Below, in pieces: positions 24,534 through 35,889 of a stretch of DNA of 64,000 nucleotides. Under the pieces are notes generated by a model. That model saw only the letters and a list, made by a program, of their open reading frames with translations. It did no database searches and was not told where the DNA came from. The DNA is from Amorphophallus konjac (lineage: Eukaryota > Streptophyta > Magnoliopsida > Alismatales > Araceae): NCBI GenBank assembly GCA_022559845.1, contig CM040129.1, forward strand, positions 1,550,001-1,614,000. The letters are read 5' to 3'. A program made the position numbers and the translations under genes. The stretch's first letter is position 1. Each line of letters begins with the position of its first letter.

Positions 24534-24548
24534 CGCGCGCGCGCGCGC
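24534..24548. repeat. (CG)n run directly upstream of the subtilase start
   Basis: Alternating CG for about 15 bases, roughly 20 bp before the ATG, in the 5' leader. Such runs can adopt Z-DNA. Confidence 0.9.
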
Positions 24549-24643
24549 CACCCCACCGGTGTCTGATCAGGAATCGAAGGGAAGGGGGCGGGCGGGAAGC
24601 TGCTTAGGGTTTGCATGAAGGATGGCTGCTGCCAGGACCGTTC

Positions 24644-24650
24644 ATTTATA
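24644..24650 (-). promoter_or_regulatory. Probable TATA box of the subtilase gene
   Basis: TATAAAT on the minus strand about 130 bp upstream of the ATG, a normal distance for a plant gene. Confidence 0.6.
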
Positions 24651-25289
24651 AGTACGTAGAAGAAGGAGGGGCGCCCCCTGGCCAAGTGGGCCAGCGGCAG
24701 AAACCTCCAAGAAGCTTCCACGTATACCATCACGTCTTCTTCTTTCTGCGTGCGATGTGTGAGCATCTCTGCACTGCGCCCCCTCTGGTCCATATATATA
24801 TATATGGAAATTAAAAATGCCACAATTGCTGTGATTGTTATATATGTCAAGTCATCTAAACTGTCACATGTACCGATGGTTAATTATATATCGACATTAG
24901 TGATCATTCAAGTACATATGTACTTAAACATAAGCAGTGTAGATGACTTGATAGTCATTAGGGCGGAATTAATTTGCAATATCTCATTGTCTCGGGGGGA
25001 TATATACTGTCGCCGACTGTTACCATCGCAGGTATCCAAGTTACATTTGTCCAATCAGTCGTCAATTATTTAAATCATAATATATATTCCACTTCAAAAT
25101 TGGTTTAAATTTCATGAAAAAAATGGAAAATATAATAATGATATAACATTAGCTATAAATCTCTTACATTTCATGGATGATGAATATATAACGTGAAACA
25201 CTATTCTGAAGATTATTGACATTTTAACTGTCTAATTAAGATATAATATTTAAATTTTAGATGAAAATTGAGGAGGGTAAAATCGGTAT
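24651..25289. other. Upstream flank of the subtilase gene with a short inverted repeat
   Basis: TCAAGTCATCTAAACT at 24847-24862 and AGTGTAGATGACTTGA at 24937-24952 form near-perfect 16-bp inverted arms around an AT-rich loop that itself contains GTACATATGTAC. It may be a small MITE or a cruciform. Otherwise AT-rich with no gene seen. Confidence 0.5.
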
Positions 25290-26215
25290 ATATGGCCTCA
25301 TGAAAGGCCCATTATTACGCCAAGCCCGCTTCGACCAGAGATCTACAATGCGCACAACGGGTCTCGACGGCCACAGCCCACAACGGACGGCCCAGGGTGT
25401 GGTCAGCCCTCGGATTCGCCAGCTCACAAATTAAGGGCATCAAACCAAGCGCAGCGGACGGCCCAGGGTGTGGTCAGCTCTCGGATTCCCCAGGTCACAA
25501 ATTAAGGGCATCAACCCAGACGCAACGGACCCCAGACGAAGCTCCGATGACTGAATGTTACCTCCCACAACGTCGGTCTCAACTCTACTAAAGGTGAGCA
25601 CGCCTGACATGCGCCGTAAGACTCACCTGAGAGCCGCCCGACTCTGGAGAAACGGACCCCCAACGGAAAACTCCCCACGATCACGGAGAGGCGTTACCCC
25701 ACTACTCACGTCCTTCCCTACTAAGGGATAGGCCCCCACCACCAGGACAACCCCTATAAATGTACCTTCATCCGCGAACAAGAGGGGGACACTGGAACGA
25801 ACCTACAGACACGGAAAGAGGGACTCCGACCATGAAGCCTAGAGAGTGGATTCCACGAATTATTAGTAGAGCTCCTGTCACCTTCCGAGCACCCTTACCG
25901 CCCAATGAGCACTCTCCGAGCGCTCACTGGATACGGCAAGCACTCCTACAGAAGTTCGACTACCCCTCCAGGCTTGCTCAATCGCCTTTCAGCTCTCTCT
26001 CTCCCCTCTGCTCCTCCTTAAGTTCTATCATCCAAGATTCTGACTTAAACATCAGAGGGTTGTCTCCTGGGATAACACTCGGGGCTCCTTCTGACGCCGT
26101 TTCCCTGGTGTTTGTAGATTTCTACGGGTGGCCGAACAATCCTTCCCCAACAAACAAATCTTAAGAGTGTGGTACGAGGACTAAGAACCATTTTTTCGCC
26201 TTTACAAAAATAAAA
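25290..26215 (+). mobile_element. Degenerate LTR fragment with TATA box
   Basis: Has TATAAAT at 25755-25761 and the same downstream landmarks as 21370-21560 (GGCTCCTTCTGACGCCG, AACAAACAAATCTTAAG, GGTACGAGGACTAAG). A 71-bp tandem duplication occupies about 25379-25520 (GGACGGCCCAGGGTGTGGTC at 25385 and 25456). It has no coding region; the frame at 25760-26164 is non-genic. Confidence 0.55.
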
Positions 26216-26339
26216 TATAAACTAAATAATTGGTAGATAATTTAAATAGATGTAACAATAGTACTTCTACAAGTCAAATTACAAGGCACATAGTTCAAGT
26301 ATTGTAAAAAAAAATAACCAGCCCCAAGAGCTGACTCAA

Positions 26340-26713
26340 CTGAGTCAACCTGTGTCGGGCGGACTTATATGAGATCATGCGAGGCTTGAGCCAATCCCGA
26401 TCTACAATCCTGTAAACCCTGTGTAGATGCTGAAATATGGTATCTCGAACTTCCTACCACACTTTTATGATTTCTTTGATGGAAGAAAGAGCGACCACCC
26501 CAAGGAAAGCTGCAATGAATGAACTGCACGTCAGAAAGAGCTCTGGGTGAAATCTCAGGAGACAACATTCTGATGCTTAAGTCAGTAAGATCCTCGGGTG
26601 AAAAAGAAAGAGATGGGAATTGTCGAGAGGGAATGCTTAGAGCATGAGGAGAGTGCTCGAAACGTAGGAGATAAGACTTCTGGAGAAGGGGATTGTCTGT
26701 GCTCAATTGCGTA
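26340..26713 (-). mobile_element. Inverted relative of the 25290-26215 LTR fragment
   Basis: Its minus strand reproduces the order seen at 26010-26200: TGACTTAAGCATCAGA, TTGTCTCCTGAGAT, then an AAAGTGTGGTAGG tail. It is therefore a second copy of that LTR family in the opposite direction, about 130 bp away. Confidence 0.55.
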
Positions 26714-26962
26714 TGTTGAGTAGTGGATAGCGGATCTAGAGGGGAGGGGTGAATAGATCTGCCCCTCTTTTCGCAGAACACCCCTCTTTAAAGCTAGATA
26801 AAAAAGAATTACAACGGAATACAACTAGCTTAACGAAGTACACTATGATTGGCTTAGCAAGATGAACAAGTAATATAGAGATTGAACCTAAGCATGCATC
26901 TAGCACAAAGCAATCGCACAATCAAACCACAACACAAGAGATTTTACACTACAAGAAAAAGT

Positions 26963-27150
26963 GGCAATAGCGACCGAATTAGAGACCGAATAAATCGGTC
27001 GCTAGTCGGTCCCAAATAGCGACCATATAGCGACCGATATAATCGGTCGCACGTCTGAGACCCATTTTGCGACCGAATTTATTTCGGTCTCTAATCGGTC
27101 GCTGATCTTGCGACCGAATTTATTTAGGTCGCGAAGCGGTCGCGGATCAC
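26963..27150. repeat. Left subterminal repeats of the CACTA element
   Basis: GCGACCGA and its complement TCGGTCGC recur in inverted pairs, e.g. AGCGACCGA-n6-TCGGTCGC at about 27018-27040. In CACTA elements such motifs bind the TNPA-type protein. Confidence 0.9.
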
Positions 27151-27154
27151 TCAT

Positions 27155-28312
27155 CTCCCCCCCCCCCCCCCCGCCACCAGCTCCCCCCCCCTCCCCCCCG
27201 CGTCCCCCCCCTCCCCCCTGCGGCCCCCTCCCGCCCGAGCCCCCCTCCGCCCGAGCCCCCCCTCCCCCTGCGGCCCCCTCCCGCCCGAGCCCCTCTCCGC
27301 CCTAGCCCCCCCTCCCCCTGCGGCCCCCTCCCCTCCCGCCCGATCCCCCCTCCGCCCGAGCCCCCCCCTCCCCCTGCGGCCCCCTCCCGCCCGAGCCCCT
27401 CTCCGCCCTAGCCCCCCCTCCCCCTGCTGCCCCCTCCCGCCCGAGCCCCTCTCCGCCCGAGCCCCCCCTCCCCCTGCGGCCCCCTCCCGCCCGAGCCCCC
27501 CTCCGCCCGAGCCCCCCCTCCCCTTGCGGCCCCTCTCCCGCCCGAGCCCCTCTCCGCCCGAGCCCCCCCTCCCCCTGCGGCGCCCTCCCGTCCGAGCCCC
27601 TCTCCGCCCTAGCCCCCCCTCCCCCTGCTGCCCCCTCCCGCCCGAGCCCCTCTCCGCCCGAGCCCCCCCTCCCTCTGCGGCCCCCCCATCTCCCCCCCGC
27701 GACCAGCTCCCATCGGCGGTGGACGGACGACTGCGAGCGGCGTGGCGAGCGGCGGTGGACGGACGACTGCGAGCGGCGGCGGGGACCGGCCATCGGAGGT
27801 AAGCTAGTGAGGCGGACCCCCGCCGGAGCCCCCCTCCGCCCGAGCCCCCCCTCCCCCTGCGGCCCCCTCCCGCCCGAGCCCCTCTCCGCCCGAGCCCCCC
27901 CTCCCCCTGCGGCCCCTTCCCGCCGGAGCCCCCCTCCGCCCGAGCCCCCCCTCCCCTTGCGGCCCCTCTCCCGCCCGAGCCCCGCTCCGCCCGAGCCCCC
28001 CCTCCCCCTGCGGCCCCCTCCCGCCCGAGCCCCCCCTCCCCCTCCGGCGCTGCTCTCCCCTCCCCATCCGGTCCCCCCTCCGCAGGGCCCCCCCTCCGGC
28101 TCCGCCCCCCCCTCCGCAGGGCCCCCCCTCCGGCTCCGCCCCCCCCTCCGCAGGGCCATCCCTCCGGCTCCGGTTCCCCCTCCGCAGGGCCCCCCCTCCG
28201 GCTCCGGGCCCCCCTCCGGCTCCGGTCCCCCCTCCGCAGGGCCCCCCTCCGGCTCCGGTCCCCCCACCGGCTCCGGTTCCCCCTCCGCAAGGCCCCCCCT
28301 CCGGCTCCGGTA
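27155..28312. repeat. C-rich minisatellite with strong G-quadruplex potential on the minus strand
   Basis: About 1.1 kb, dominated by units close to 50 bp (CTGCGGCCCC, CTCCCGCCCGAGCCCC, CTCCGCCC, then C6-7TCCCC). From about 28070 there is a shorter unit (CCTCCGCAGGGCCCCCCCTC then CGGCTCCGG). It is interrupted at 27695-27800 by a G+C-rich block with a duplicated GGTGGACGGACGACTGCGAG and a donor-like GGAGGTAAGC. The long Gly/Arg reading frames on the minus strand are artefacts. Confidence 0.9.
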
Positions 28313-29870
28313 TTAAATTTTAATATCCTGCTATATTTGATTTCTGCTCTTATGAATGTGTTGGATGTTAAAATAAAATTCATGCTTGGAGTGGTCTCTG
28401 ATCTCAAACTAGCCCACCCACCTCCTGTTGCTACAATACCATTAAGAACTGGGAACAATCTTCCTTTTGCATTTGGCTGGGTAGGTTACATTTCCACATG
28501 TATAATGTACATGTACAATTTGACTTGTTCATGCATGTGCATGTGGTTTGGGGCTCAGGGGATGCTGATCATGTACTTGCTTTCACAATTAGACAAGCTA
28601 GTCACATTGGGGTTCCTTAATTTCCATTTGTGTACATGCTCCCAATTTTAACCATTTTTGAGCCTTCTTCTGAGCCTTAATTGGCTACATTATGTTGATA
28701 CTTAACAGTGGTGAGCAATGCATTATGCATTCTGAGGACCCCGAGTGGGTCGATAGAACAAGTTACTTCCTTTTCCTTGCTTTTCAGATGATGTATTCAA
28801 TTTTAGAATTCATCACGTTATCCAACAAATGGATGCACATGAGATTAGATGCCTTTATTTTTCTTTTCCAAGTCCTAAGGTGAAAGCAACTGCTGTTGTA
28901 GGGAAAGAAGAATCCTGGTAATGGATGTATATGTATTTGGAGCTGATAATCAGTGGTGTACCCAAAATAAATAAACTAATATAATAGGTATTAATATGAT
29001 GTTTAAATTTTATTTTATGTATACTTGATCATTAGATTAAATTAATGGATGATATTAAAGGATAAAATAGTAATTTAAGTATTATTCAATTATCTGATAT
29101 TTATATGATACCTATAATACTGTAGCTTTTCGATAGAACTATAGGGTCTTATAAGACAGTTTAAGATGGTAGTTTCCTTGTTGACTTGGATTTGGATGCA
29201 CCCGCACCCCATATCTGCACCAAAATCAGACCTGTTCATCCTTAGCCTGGATCTAAAGATTCAATTATGTTCAAAAGCATCTGGCAGCATGATTTCTTCA
29301 TGTGTTTGTGGGAGTGGATCATAGATTCGTATGCATGCACTCAGTCAGAATCTTTTTTCCTTTTTCCCTTGTCCGTAGTCCAAATGGAATGATATGCAAG
29401 ATATATATCTGACTATCACAACCTTATGATGTAGAGAGTTTGCTGCTGATTTTATTTTTTCTTTATGAAATGTAATTCAGTTGGCATATAATCATGAGGA
29501 TGAGAATTCCTAAAGAAGGCTCTTGTGATCCTGTGGCGCTTCTAATCAGATTTCTAAAACAGAATGATGCACCTAACCTTATTTACATGCTGGGCGGTTT
29601 GATCACGTATCTTGCAATATATCCATGCTCTGTCTAATCAGAATACTGTGTCTGAAGACCACTGTTCCGTTGTTTATTTTTTCTTTTTTGTTATTTAGAC
29701 TTGTAGCATTTCTAAAATAGTAATTATATATGAAGCTAGAGATAGTTGGGTGTTACTTGCAGCATTTCCAGCACATTCATAAGAGCATGAATTTTATTTT
29801 AACATGTTACTGCTATGTTTTTAGAATGTGTTATTATCTTGTCAATATTTAATTAGTTGGGTGTTGTATG
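28313..29870. other. Non-coding stretch of the CACTA element
   Basis: AT-rich sequence between the minisatellite and the structured upstream region. It resembles intron or leader sequence. I see no domain in the short frames here. Confidence 0.5.
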
Positions 29871-29877
29871 TGAGCTG

Positions 29878-30325
29878 AGATGCGTGGGTGCAACCTAACA
29901 TTGCACGCATCTTAGGAGAGCGTGTTAAACCCGTGTCAATCAATCTACCCGTTCAAGACTTTGGGATTGATGTGCATGTTCTCATTTTGAATGATGAGAA
30001 TGTGTATATCTAACTCAAAGTCTTGAATTGTCCCGTTTGGACAATCTGTGAATGTTTGATCGCACTTAGGTGGTTAATTACTATATGTGTTTGTGTTGTT
30101 TGTTAAAAATTTTGGCTGGATGCGTCTTCTCACTCCTCTCTGATATACCTTTATTGATTTTGATTAATTTCTTAACCACTTATTAGTAAGTGTTTAAGAA
30201 AATTTCTTAATCAATAAATATTTTGTGATATATCGGAGAGGTGTGGGGAGATGCTGCCGAAATTTTTAGCAAATAACACAACACATATAGTAATTAATCG
30301 TGCGATCAAACCTTCACAGATGGGT
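29878..30325. repeat. Cluster of stem-loops and a long inverted repeat upstream of the transposase
   Basis: Three consecutive structures. First, AGATGCGTG/CACGCATCT (29878-29912). Second, TTCAAGACTTTG/CAAAGTCTTGAA, perfect 12-bp arms (29952-30027). Third, a long imperfect inverted repeat with arms of about 140 nt (30043-30183 and 30186-30325) centred on CACTTATTAGTAAGTG. A transcript would fold into a long hairpin. Confidence 0.85.
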
Positions 30326-30462
30326 TAAAAAGTGAAAATCTAAATGATATTTCCGTCCTATTTAAAATGGCAGAGATGGACGATGTGAGGAAAGGGTTGG
30401 ACTTTTTATTTTGTTAAACATGTTAAAGTTTTGTGTGTTTACATTTCATTCGCATAGGGAAA

Positions 30463-32688
30463 ATGTCTGAAGATCGTTCATGGATGTACCGTAGAGTAGT
30501 TGATCAGGTGGTGTCTATGGAATTTAAAAATGGAGTTGAGAGATTCATTCAGTTTGCTTTGAGAAATCCTATTGAAGCTGTAGATTGTGAGGGTCGTATC
30601 CGATGTCCTTGTGTAGTCTGTAAGAATTTGAAGTGGCTGACAACATGGGATGTACAACGTCATTTATACAGAAAGGGGTTTGTTAAAGATTATACAAACT
30701 GGATATGTCATGGTGAAACATTGTGGTCCTACGAGCCTACCAATAGAGGAAGTGGAAGTTCATATGTTGATATGGTCATAGATGCTGCTGGTCTAGAACT
30801 GGAACTTATTGATAGAAATTGTAAAACAGTTAAACCGAAAGCAATTTACGCCCTTGGAGCTGCACAGATTAAAGAAGTATGCTTTTGGCTAAAACAATTG
30901 AGATTTCCAGATGGTTATGTGTCTAACATTGCTCGTTGCGTGAATACAAATGAGGGGAAAATATATGGAATGAAAAGTCATGACTGTCATGTGTTCATGC
31001 AGAGGTTGTTACCTATTGTATTTCGTGATATGATGCCGAAGCCGATATGGGGAGCAGTGACTGAGTTAAGTCAGTTTTTCAAAATTTTATGTGCATCAGA
31101 GCTCAGGTATGAAGATGTGGAAACTATTGAACAGAATGTGATCACGACAGTTTGTAGATTGGAAAAGATATTTCCACCCTCATTCTTTGATTCAATGGAG
31201 CACCTGCTTATACACTTATCATATGAGGCTAAAGTAGGAGGGCCAGTACAATTTAGATGGATGTATCCATTTGAGAGGTAATATATATATATTTTCTCCT
31301 CATAATTCAATTAGATGCTGATGTGTTTTTCATTATCTTATGAACATTCTGGTAGGTGCATGCATGAATTGAAAATGAAAGTTCGCAACAAGGCAAAAGT
31401 AGAGGGTTCCATTGCGGAGGCGTACATTATGGAAGAAATATCAAATTTCTGTTCAATGTACTTTGAACCTGAGGTACAAACTCGTCGTACTCGGCCACCA
31501 CGTAATGATGATGGGGGAGACTCCGTTCACTCTGAGCGGCTGTCTATATTTAAGTATCCTGGACGTGCGTATGGACGTTCTTCGAGTCGGATGCTAAATG
31601 ATAGAGAATTGCACTGTGCAGAAATGTACATCCTTTTAAATTGTATGGAGGTTGAACCTTATGTTGCGTAAGTTCTCTGCTCACATTACATTGTGTCTAT
31701 AACTTATTATTTTTCATTCCATCTATAATGCTCCAATGGTCGTAATACAGATAATTTGACTCAGAATTAATCCAAAGATGTCCATATCTCACTGACATGG
31801 AGGTTGAAAAAGAACGAGAAAAATCATTTGCTTCTTGGCTGAAATATCGTGTAAGTATTATTACTACTCTTTCTCCTTGTTAGGCCAATGACAAATTCTG
31901 ACTAGTGTGCTCTCCATATGTAGGTTGAAAATGGTTTTATTACTGATCAAAGAATTCGAGAGAGTAGTTATGGCCCATCGAAAGTTGCACGTACATATCC
32001 AGCATTTATTGTGAATGGGTATAGATTTCACACTAGACAATATGGGCAGAATAAGTCAACAATGAACAGCGGGGTATGTGTGAAAGGAAGTACATATAAT
32101 GAAAACGAACGTGATTATTATGGTATTATTGAGGAGATCTTAGAATTGCAATATCTCGGAGATGACAACCATATATTTCTGTTCAAGTGTCATTGGTTTG
32201 ATCCCAATTCTGTTCGAAATGACACAACATATGGGATTGTCGATATCAGACATAAGTCTAAATTGAATACTTATGATCCATTCATTTTGGCCGCACAAGC
32301 CCAGCAGGTCTATTATACAAAGTATCCATCGTCTAGAAATAAAGAAAGAAATGATTGGTGGGCAGTTTGCAAGGTTAAGACAAGGCTTTTCCCGGATTAT
32401 GAGTTGGATTTGACTGAAACAGTAGAGTTGGATGTGAATGCCGAATTCTTTCAATCAGACTTGGGTGATGATGTAGAGTTGCCTGCTTCTAGTGATGAAT
32501 CTGTGGAGGCACTGTCTTTATCTAAAGAGAATGAAGTGGAAGAAGTCGATCCAGAACAACCTGAAATACAGTTGGGGGACTCCGAAGAGGAGGAATATAT
32601 TAGTGATCAAAATGAATCTGATAATGAAGATGTGAATGTTGAATTTGATATATCTCCAACATCTGAAGATGAAATGGAGAATGTTTGA
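30463..32688 (+). pseudogene. CACTA transposase (TNPD-type) lacking the catalytic domain
   Basis: Four exons are inferred: about 30463-31277, 31355-31667, 31751-31850 and 31924-32688. Residues 1-100 (MSEDRSWMYRR... with CPCVVCKN and a DVQRHLYRKGF motif) match the transposase-associated N-terminal domain. The frame then passes straight to a DUF4218 domain (FPDGYVSNIARCVN, KSHDCHVFMQRLLP, FFDSMEHLLIHL). The last exon is a DUF4216 domain (FKCHWFDP, then an acidic tail). The several-hundred-residue Transposase_21 catalytic region normally between them is missing, and the join keeps the frame. With the donor at 31668, exon 3 begins with a TAA. The product cannot be an active transposase; a DNA-binding or inhibitory fragment is conceivable (inference). 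Confidence 0.85.
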
Positions 32689-32787
32689 TTAATGGTATAC
32701 AATTTTACCTAAAATTTTAATACTCTGTAACTTTCTTTCTTTCACTATTTGATGAATATGCATGTATTTTATTACCAGTTGAAGATA

Positions 32788-34289
32788 TGGTTCGAGGACG
32801 GCGTGGGACTTCTTCAGGTGGGAGGGGAGAGGGTAGCGGGAGGAGATTTACTTCCATTTCTACACCGGTAGTAGGTATGTATACTTTCATATATAATGCA
32901 TTGTAGTATTTATTTAAAATAATTCTTTATGTTTTTGTGGTATCTTATTCTTATTTTCACAGGACCCACGACCTCTGCACCGTTACCACCGACCTCTGCA
33001 CCGCTACCACCGGTAGTAGGTATGTATACTTTCATGTATAATGCATTGTAGTATTTGTTTAAAATAATTCTTTATGTTTTTGTGCTATCTGATTCTTATC
33101 CTTACAGGACCCACGACCTCTGCACCGTTACCACTGACAACAGGTAGATTGACGGCCTCTGCACCGCCATCACACATGGCGAGTGGATCTACACCTCCTC
33201 CAGCTGAGTCAGGTATGTTCATTTACATTTCTATATTTTTTTGATAGTTTGTTTTATTTATTTTTGTCCATTTCGTATAGTACGTGCTGATGACGAGACG
33301 AGTCATCACGAGGGGGAGGGCAGTTATAATGAGACGATGCGGGCAGTGTGGATAAATGAAGGGTTTGTAATGCATTATTTTTATTATCTATTCATCATTG
33401 TGGTATTAATATTTTCAATTTCAGGAATAAAATAGAGCCAGCCCAAGCATCACAATTTATTACAAAGTCAATTGAAGCACATTTTCCAGGCCCCATCCGT
33501 CGCTTTTCTGATTTTCCGATGGATGTTCGGGATTTATTGTTCACTATGTTCTTGGTATTTATCTTATTTTATCATATTAAGTCATTTTTCTGCTATATTT
33601 TAACACACTTATTGTTATGTAACATATAATTTATTTTTTGTTAATATGTAGAGCACCTCCTGCACCTCCTGCACCTCGTGCACAGCAGCCTCCGGTAAGT
33701 ATTTTATTTGATTGATTTTCTATTTGTTAACTCTAAATATCATCTTACAAAATATAAGAATTTAGATTGAGGAGGGGAAAATATCATTTTCTTAACTCTA
33801 TGAACTTGGGTTTGAGGGTCTAAAATTGAAAAGAGAGGACCAATCAATCCATCGATTGTTCCAACACGACATGGGGGGTGAAAGTAACCTGTAGAAACTG
33901 ACGGAGTTCAAATTGGACTCCAAATTTGAGCTCGATGCTCAAATTTACATTTCCTAAATAGAACCAAGTTAATCGAGTGTAAGAGGGTCAAAAATAAAGA
34001 AATATATGTCCAATTAATTTGTCAATGACTCCAACACGACCGGGAAGGTGAGAGTGACTTGTAGAAACTGACGGAGTCCAAATTGGACTACCGATTTGAG
34101 CAAAACGTTTAAAATTGTCATTCGTCAATTTCACTTAAATGAAAAACATCTTGCTTTTAATTTTCAAGAAAAATTGATTTCTTTATTAAGGATTTGATTT
34201 TAATTTTTTTAAATGATATACAGGATCATCCGTCGCGAGATGTTGGACGAGACGACGACCAGGATGACACATATGCGGAGGATTTGTGA
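32788..34289 (+). CDS. Small spliced second gene of the CACTA element
   Basis: An ATG at 32788 opens a basic, Gly/Arg-rich exon (MVRGRRGTSSGGRGEGSGRR). Short Pro/Thr/Ser-rich exons follow, separated by introns with GTATGT donors and CACAG/TACAG acceptors. The last exon near 34226-34289 encodes an acidic end (DDDQDDTYAEDL) and a TGA. Its position downstream of the transposase suggests a TNPA-like accessory protein, but I recognise no domain. Two internal exons are a fresh duplication (see the repeat entry). Confidence 0.45.
32867..33156 (+). repeat. Exon-intron tandem duplication, 2 x about 145 bp
   Basis: The block from GGTAGTAGGTATGTATAC at 32867 recurs at 33012, carrying a complete intron and a GACCCACGACCTCTGCACCG exon. 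It therefore added an exon to the second CACTA gene. Confidence 0.9.
33770..34160. repeat. Diverged direct repeat (offset 170 bp) within an intron
   Basis: GTAGAAACTGACGGAGT at 33891 and 34061, with matching sequence on both sides (TCCAACACGAC, CAAATTGGACT, TTTGAGC). Confidence 0.8.
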
Positions 34290-34509
34290 TTTCATTTTAG
34301 TTATTTGCATGTTGTCATTTTATTATGGATGTATGATTAATTTGTGTGTTTGTATGTGATGAATTTGAAGTTCGTGGAGATTGTGATTTGTGTAGTTGAT
34401 TTATATGTTTTTATGAAATTATTATTTATCAGGTTATTTATTTTATTAAATTGTTATTTATCAGGTGATTTATAGTCGATTATATAAATTTATAAAAAAA
34501 AATACTGCA

Positions 34510-35010
34510 AAATTAGCGACCGAATAGCGACCGAATAGCGACTGTCTTTATTATTTATTTTATTAAAGTATTAAAATTAGCGACAGAATAGCGATCGAAT
34601 AGCGACTGTCTCTATTATTTATTTTATTAAATTATTATTTATCATGTGATTTATAGTCGTTTATATAAATTTATTTTAAAAAAATACTACAAAATTAGCG
34701 ACCGAATAGCGACCGCATAGCGACTGTATATATTAGCGATGGGTCATGCGACCGATTGATATCGGTCGCTATCCGCGACTGATATTGCGACCGATAATTA
34801 TCGGTCGCTATCCGCGACTGCTTCTGCGACCGATAATTATCGGTCGCTAACGGCGACCTATTCTGCGACCGATTTATATCGGTCGCCATTTAGCGACTAT
34901 TATATAGCGACCGACATGTTCGGTCGCTAATAGGTGTCTGTTTGGTCGCAGTATCTCTTTGCGACCGATCTGCGACCGAATAGCGACCGGGAGGTCGGTC
35001 GCTACTCGCG
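34510..35010. repeat. Right subterminal repeats of the CACTA element, 39-bp periodic
   Basis: GCGACCGA-n5/6-TCGGTCGC palindromes start at 34748, 34787, 34826 and 34865, exactly 39 bp apart, with further copies to 35005. Confidence 0.92.
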
Positions 35011-35889
35011 GTTTTTCTTGTAGTGTTAAGGTGGTTCAGACTGAATCCCCAGTCCTACGTCCACCCCTCACCAAACTCGGTGAGGCTCCACTACTGCAGC
35101 GCACCAAACCTCAAATCGGAGAACTTCCGATTACCTTCCTACTAACCACCGGTAGGGATGTCAACACCACAGACCGGAGAACTTCCGATTGCCTTCCTAC
35201 TAACCACCGGTAGGGATGTCAACACCGCACATCGGAGAACTTCCGATTACCTTCCTACTAACCACCGGTAGGGACGATCTTCAGTTTCAATAGTTTGAAC
35301 AAAATGGAAAGAGAACAAGATGAAAATGCTCAAGCAAGATATGGAGATATGCTAAAATAAAATAGATCTTGTCTGAAATGCGAGAGCCTGAATCTTCTTT
35401 TCTTCACATGATGTAAATTACCAACATAGGCTTCTTTCTTCTTCACAAAGCTCTCTTCTTGATTCAGCAACAATGGCTTCTTCTTCCTTGTGAAATGAGC
35501 TTCCTTGGATCCCCTTAAGTTGATGAAGAAGACTATGGATGTAGTTTTGATCACCCTTGAGAACCTTGATTGCTTCTAGCTTCTTTAGAGGTTGTTTGCT
35601 TCAGATCGAAGCTTGAATCACCTTGGAATGGATGAAGAACTTCTGCACAGAGTACTGTTCACGGCTACATTACCTCTTCTTCCTTGGACCTCTTCTAGCC
35701 TCTCTTGTTCTCCCTTGATCCCTCTTGATGCCTTAGGTTTTCTAACCCTCTTGAGTGTATTTTGTATCTCTTGGATGGTCAATAGACACCCCCTAGACCA
35801 GATCCACAAATCATGGGAGATTGGGTGACTTTAGGGTTAAACAAATCCAAGAAAAGGGGCTGCCCACGTTGAGAAATCGAAGTCAAAAA

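Larger units (their letters stand above)
26947..35025 (+). mobile_element. CACTA (En/Spm) transposon, internally deleted, with TSD TTA
   Basis: Perfect 14-bp terminal inverted repeats CACTACAAGAAAAA at 26947 and TTTTTCTTGTAGTG ending at 35025, flanked by TTA (26944-26946 and 35026-35028). Subterminal regions hold many GCGACCGA/TCGGTCGC motifs. The 8079-bp interior has, left to right, a C-rich minisatellite, a structured non-coding stretch with a long inverted repeat, a transposase gene without its catalytic core, and a small second gene. It lies inside the LTR of a Copia element and so is younger than it. Confidence 0.95.

Noticed and set aside
27151..28458. 435- and 321-codon Gly/Arg-rich frames on the minus strand
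   Set aside because: They follow the C-rich minisatellite exactly and have no domain; open frames are expected in such composition.
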